This document shows, in pieces, positions 30,361-31,873 of a DNA stretch of 31,873 nucleotides. The DNA comes from a virus, in IMG/VR virus record IMGVR_UViG_3300009174_000013, positions 1 through 31,873 of that record; one strand, written 5' to 3'. Under the pieces are notes generated by a model. That model had not been told where the DNA came from, did no database searches, and worked only from the letters and a program-made list of their open reading frames with translations. A program made the translations under genes and the position numbers. How positions within the stretch are numbered: position 1 is the stretch's first letter; every line of letters begins with the position of its first letter.

Positions 30361-30380
30361 AAAAGCCCCCTTGCGGGGGC
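30361..30380 (-). terminator. Rho-independent terminator of the 30394-30810 gene
   Basis: On the minus strand GCCCCC-GCAA-GGGGGC is followed by TTTT. It lies 13 bases past the stop codon and makes the gene monocistronic. Confidence 0.88.
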
Positions 30381-30393
30381 AAATGCCGTGATT

Positions 30394-30810
30394 TTACTTC
30401 TTCTTAGCAGCCTTCTTTGCGGGCTTCGTTTCTGCCTTCGGTGCAGGAGCTTCGCTTTCGCCGTTGCGCTCGACGTAGTCGGTAAGGATCTTGCGAGCCT
30501 CCGTAAGCTGCGCACCCGAGAGAAACCAACGGGTATGCAGTCCGTGCGAGGTAAGACCGCTCTTTTCCTTCGCCTCGATTGCTTCGCGGCGATGCTTGCG
30601 CAGCTCTCGGCGCGCGACCTTCGGGTTAATCCCGATTTCGGCGCAGAGCTTCTTGAGCGGCAGAGTGCCTTTCGGCGCTTCCGTTACTCCGATCGATCGC
30701 GCGGGGGCATCGCTTGCGAGAGTCGCAGCCTTTACGGGCCGCTTTGCTTTCGCAGAGAGGGCCGCGCGAGACTTCGGGGCAGACTTCGAAACGTTCGTAG
30801 CAGTACGCAT
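30394..30810 (-). CDS. Lys/Ala-rich HTH protein (histone-H1-like tails)
   Basis: 138 residues from ATG 30810, with GAGGA eight bases upstream. Both ends are Lys/Ala/Pro-rich and probably disordered. The centre (about 48-115) contains LPLKKLCAEIGINPKVARRE, then TRWFLSGAQLTEARKILTDY, an HTH or winged-helix unit shared with the protein at 4974-5399. It has its own terminator and a promoter region with five TAAGTTAA-type boxes, so it could be the regulator of those boxes or a nucleoid-like protein. No phage repressor family is recognised. Confidence 0.75.
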   Translation of the reverse strand: MRTATNVSKSAPKSRAALSAKAKRPVKAATLASDAPARSIGVTEAPKGTLPLKKLCAEIGINPKVARRELRKHRREAIEAKEKSGLTSHGLHTRWFLSGAQLTEARKILTDYVERNGESEAPAPKAETKPAKKAAKKK

Positions 30811-30949
30811 AGTAACTATCCTCTTGTGTTTTTAGCCGAACGCGCGCACGGTTGCCCGCGCGAGTCGTCGGCAGTTAGGTTTTTAAAAAGCTATCGAGTG
30901 CAAGACTCGACGTGCCTAGACTCGCATACTCCGCACCCCTGCAAAGTCT

Positions 30950-31063
30950 GTTTTAACTTAATTCCACGAAATATTTTGGAGTTAACTTATTCCGGTGTTT
31001 AACTTAATCGTGGATCGCAGCTTGCATGCCGGATTACGTTAACTCCAAGGATAAGTTAAATCC
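30950..31063. repeat. Cluster of five TAAGTTAA-type operator boxes
   Basis: Exact cores lie at 30953-30960, 30982-30989 and 30999-31006 (as TTAACTTA) and at 31052-31059 (as TAAGTTAA); a one-mismatch core lies at 31035-31042. Flanks are conserved too: GGAGTTAACTTATTCC and GGATAAGTTAAATCC show GGA and TCC at the two ends. Spacing is irregular and orientation mixed, which is more like operators than iterons. Confidence 0.75.
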
Positions 31064-31164
31064 ACCTGCACGAAGCGTGCCACTTACCATAATGCACGCT
31101 CCCACGTTATGTGAAGTGGCCCAGCTCTTGCTAGGCACAAACCATGCCAGTTCACATATCACCT

Positions 31165-31182
31165 TCACATAATATTGCTTGA
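31165..31182 (-). repeat. 18-bp inverted repeat, right copy
   Basis: Exact inverted copy of the repeat at 30282-30299. It overlaps one of the TATGTGAA motifs. Confidence 0.9.
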
Positions 31183-31298
31183 CAGGTATAAGGTCGAGGT
31201 GTCAAGGATCGGCCAGCCACCCCCCTAAAAGACCATACCCCCGTCGCGCCAGCGCCTGGCCGCCCCAAAAATTTCAAACCATCGAGCATATAAAGTCA

Positions 31299-31314
31299 AA
31301 TCAGTTAACTGATT
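31299..31314. repeat. 16-bp perfect palindrome upstream of terS
   Basis: AATCAGTTAACTGATT is a perfect dyad centred on GTTAAC, 83 bases before the terminase start. Its core resembles the AGTTAACT form of the dispersed operator boxes, so it may be bound by the same protein or by another dimer. Confidence 0.6.
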
Positions 31315-31396
31315 CCCTCCCGAATCATTCCCCACATTGCTAGCCGCGCGAGACTGCCGTACGCTCCCCTCAAACGACAAACGGAGCCCGAAGCAG

Positions 31397-31873
31397 ATGC
31401 CCCAGCCCAAGAAGGTCCCTCCCCGTAAGGGAAAGGCCCGTGCAGTGCCGCCCCGTACGCACAGACGATCTCAGAAACCAATCCACGACGATCTCGATGA
31501 GGAGAACGTCGAATTAGCCGACCCTCCCCCTGTCAAACCGAAGCCTCGACGTCCCGTGTATGAATCGAGGCCGGCGGCGCCAGGAGGGGTCTTTCTTCCG
31601 GACCATACTCAGCTGGTGCGGCTGATTGCTGCGAGAGGAATGACGGATAAGGACATCGAGATGATCTATGGACTCGGGAGCGGGACGATTGCCCTTTGGA
31701 GAAAGCACTATCCGGGGCTCGACCGGGCCATCGAGGAGGGACGCACGGCAGCGGATGCCGAAGTCTTATCAGCCCTGTATAAGACGGCGACAGGGTACCA
31801 CTACGAGGAGGACCAGGCAGTTGGGGGGCAGAACCCGGAGATCATGCGAGTGCAGAAGTGGAAGGCGGGGGAA
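31397..31873 (+). CDS. terS: Terminase small subunit (partial, 3' end outside window)
   Basis: ATG 31397 opens a frame that runs off the window end (159 residues seen), with GGAG ten bases upstream. After a basic, Pro-rich N-terminus of about 60 residues comes an HTH-like unit (LIAARGMTDKDIEMIYGLG, then TIALWRKHYPGLDRAIEEGR). It is followed by the segment typical of small terminases, ADAEVLSALYKTATGYHYEE. This subunit recognises the packaging site on phage DNA. Its strand and place show that the packaging and virion module continues to the right. Confidence 0.85.
   Translation, partial: MPQPKKVPPRKGKARAVPPRTHRRSQKPIHDDLDEENVELADPPPVKPKPRRPVYESRPAAPGGVFLPDHTQLVRLIAARGMTDKDIEMIYGLGSGTIALWRKHYPGLDRAIEEGRTAADAEVLSALYKTATGYHYEEDQAVGGQNPEIMRVQKWKAGE

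Larger units (their letters stand above)
30811..31396. promoter_or_regulatory. Control region upstream of terminase and the HTH gene
   Basis: 586 bases without a credible gene. It contains four exact and one near-exact TAAGTTAA boxes (30953-31063), three TATGTGAA motifs (31108-31115, 31152-31159 and 31165-31172, the last two inverted), and GCCACTT/AAGTGGC arms (31079-31085 and 31114-31120). It also holds CGGCCAG/CTGGCCG arms around a GCCAG-CGC-CTGGC hairpin (31210-31262) and a 16-bp palindrome. It must hold the leftward promoter of the HTH gene and probably the late promoter. A packaging site next to the terminase gene is also possible. Confidence 0.6.

Noticed and set aside
31225-31410. Minus-strand 61-codon frame before terS
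   Set aside because: It runs through the palindromes and into the terminase start, with no protein-like composition or ribosome site seen.

Overview
The window is a continuous piece (no contig gap seen) of a tailed dsDNA phage or prophage. It starts inside a plus-strand virion gene and ends inside a plus-strand terminase small subunit gene at 31,397. On a circular map the missing DNA would be the packaging, head and tail genes, so the window is essentially the whole non-structural half of the genome. The host is probably a Gram-negative bacterium, perhaps a proteobacterium: the phage carries a CsrA homologue and a lipobox lipoprotein. That host assignment is inference.

Layout. 1-1,631 (+): end of the virion module, with a putative ADP-ribosyltransferase-fold protein and a Gly/Pro-rich protein. 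1,635-4,227 (-): small proteins, an SPFH/band-7 lipoprotein and two small membrane proteins. 4,312-12,670 (-): replication and recombination module with VRR-NUC nuclease, tRNA-Trp, SNF2-type helicase, hyperacidic DUF669/SSB-like protein, Sak4-like ATPase, Cas4/RecB-like Fe-S nuclease, HAD phosphatase and a uracil-DNA-glycosylase/DNA polymerase A fusion. 12,667-18,277 (-): nucleotide module with dCMP deaminase, ThyX, three thymidylate-synthase-superfamily proteins (one a clear dCMP-hydroxymethylase type), a deoxyribosyltransferase-like protein, a MazG-type pyrophosphohydrolase and a dNMP kinase. 18,472-20,649 (+): a lone primase-polymerase/helicase gene. 20,641-27,506 (-): a J-domain protein, DUF3846, CsrA, a LuxR-type HTH protein and many small proteins. 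27,754-28,155 (+): an isolated gene with its own terminator. 28,166-29,771 (-): tightly coupled small genes. 29,772-31,396: two AT-rich control regions around a Lys/Ala-rich DNA-binding gene. 31,397-end (+): terminase small subunit.

How it fits together. dCMP deaminase feeds dUMP to ThyX. The MazG/dUTPase-like enzyme and the UDG domain joined to the polymerase would keep uracil out of DNA. The dCMP-hydroxymethylase-type protein plus two divergent paralogues suggest that a modified pyrimidine nucleotide is made, with the kinase raising it toward the triphosphate. No glycosyltransferase or other later modification enzyme is visible here, so the final base is unknown.

The most striking non-coding signal is the 8-mer TAAGTTAA (or its complement). 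It occurs nine times, every copy in an intergenic control region, in a longer form close to GGANTAAGTTAANNCC. It looks like a dispersed operator used by one phage regulator. Several genes too short for ordinary gene callers (38-59 codons) were found from Shine-Dalgarno sites and ATGA overlaps.
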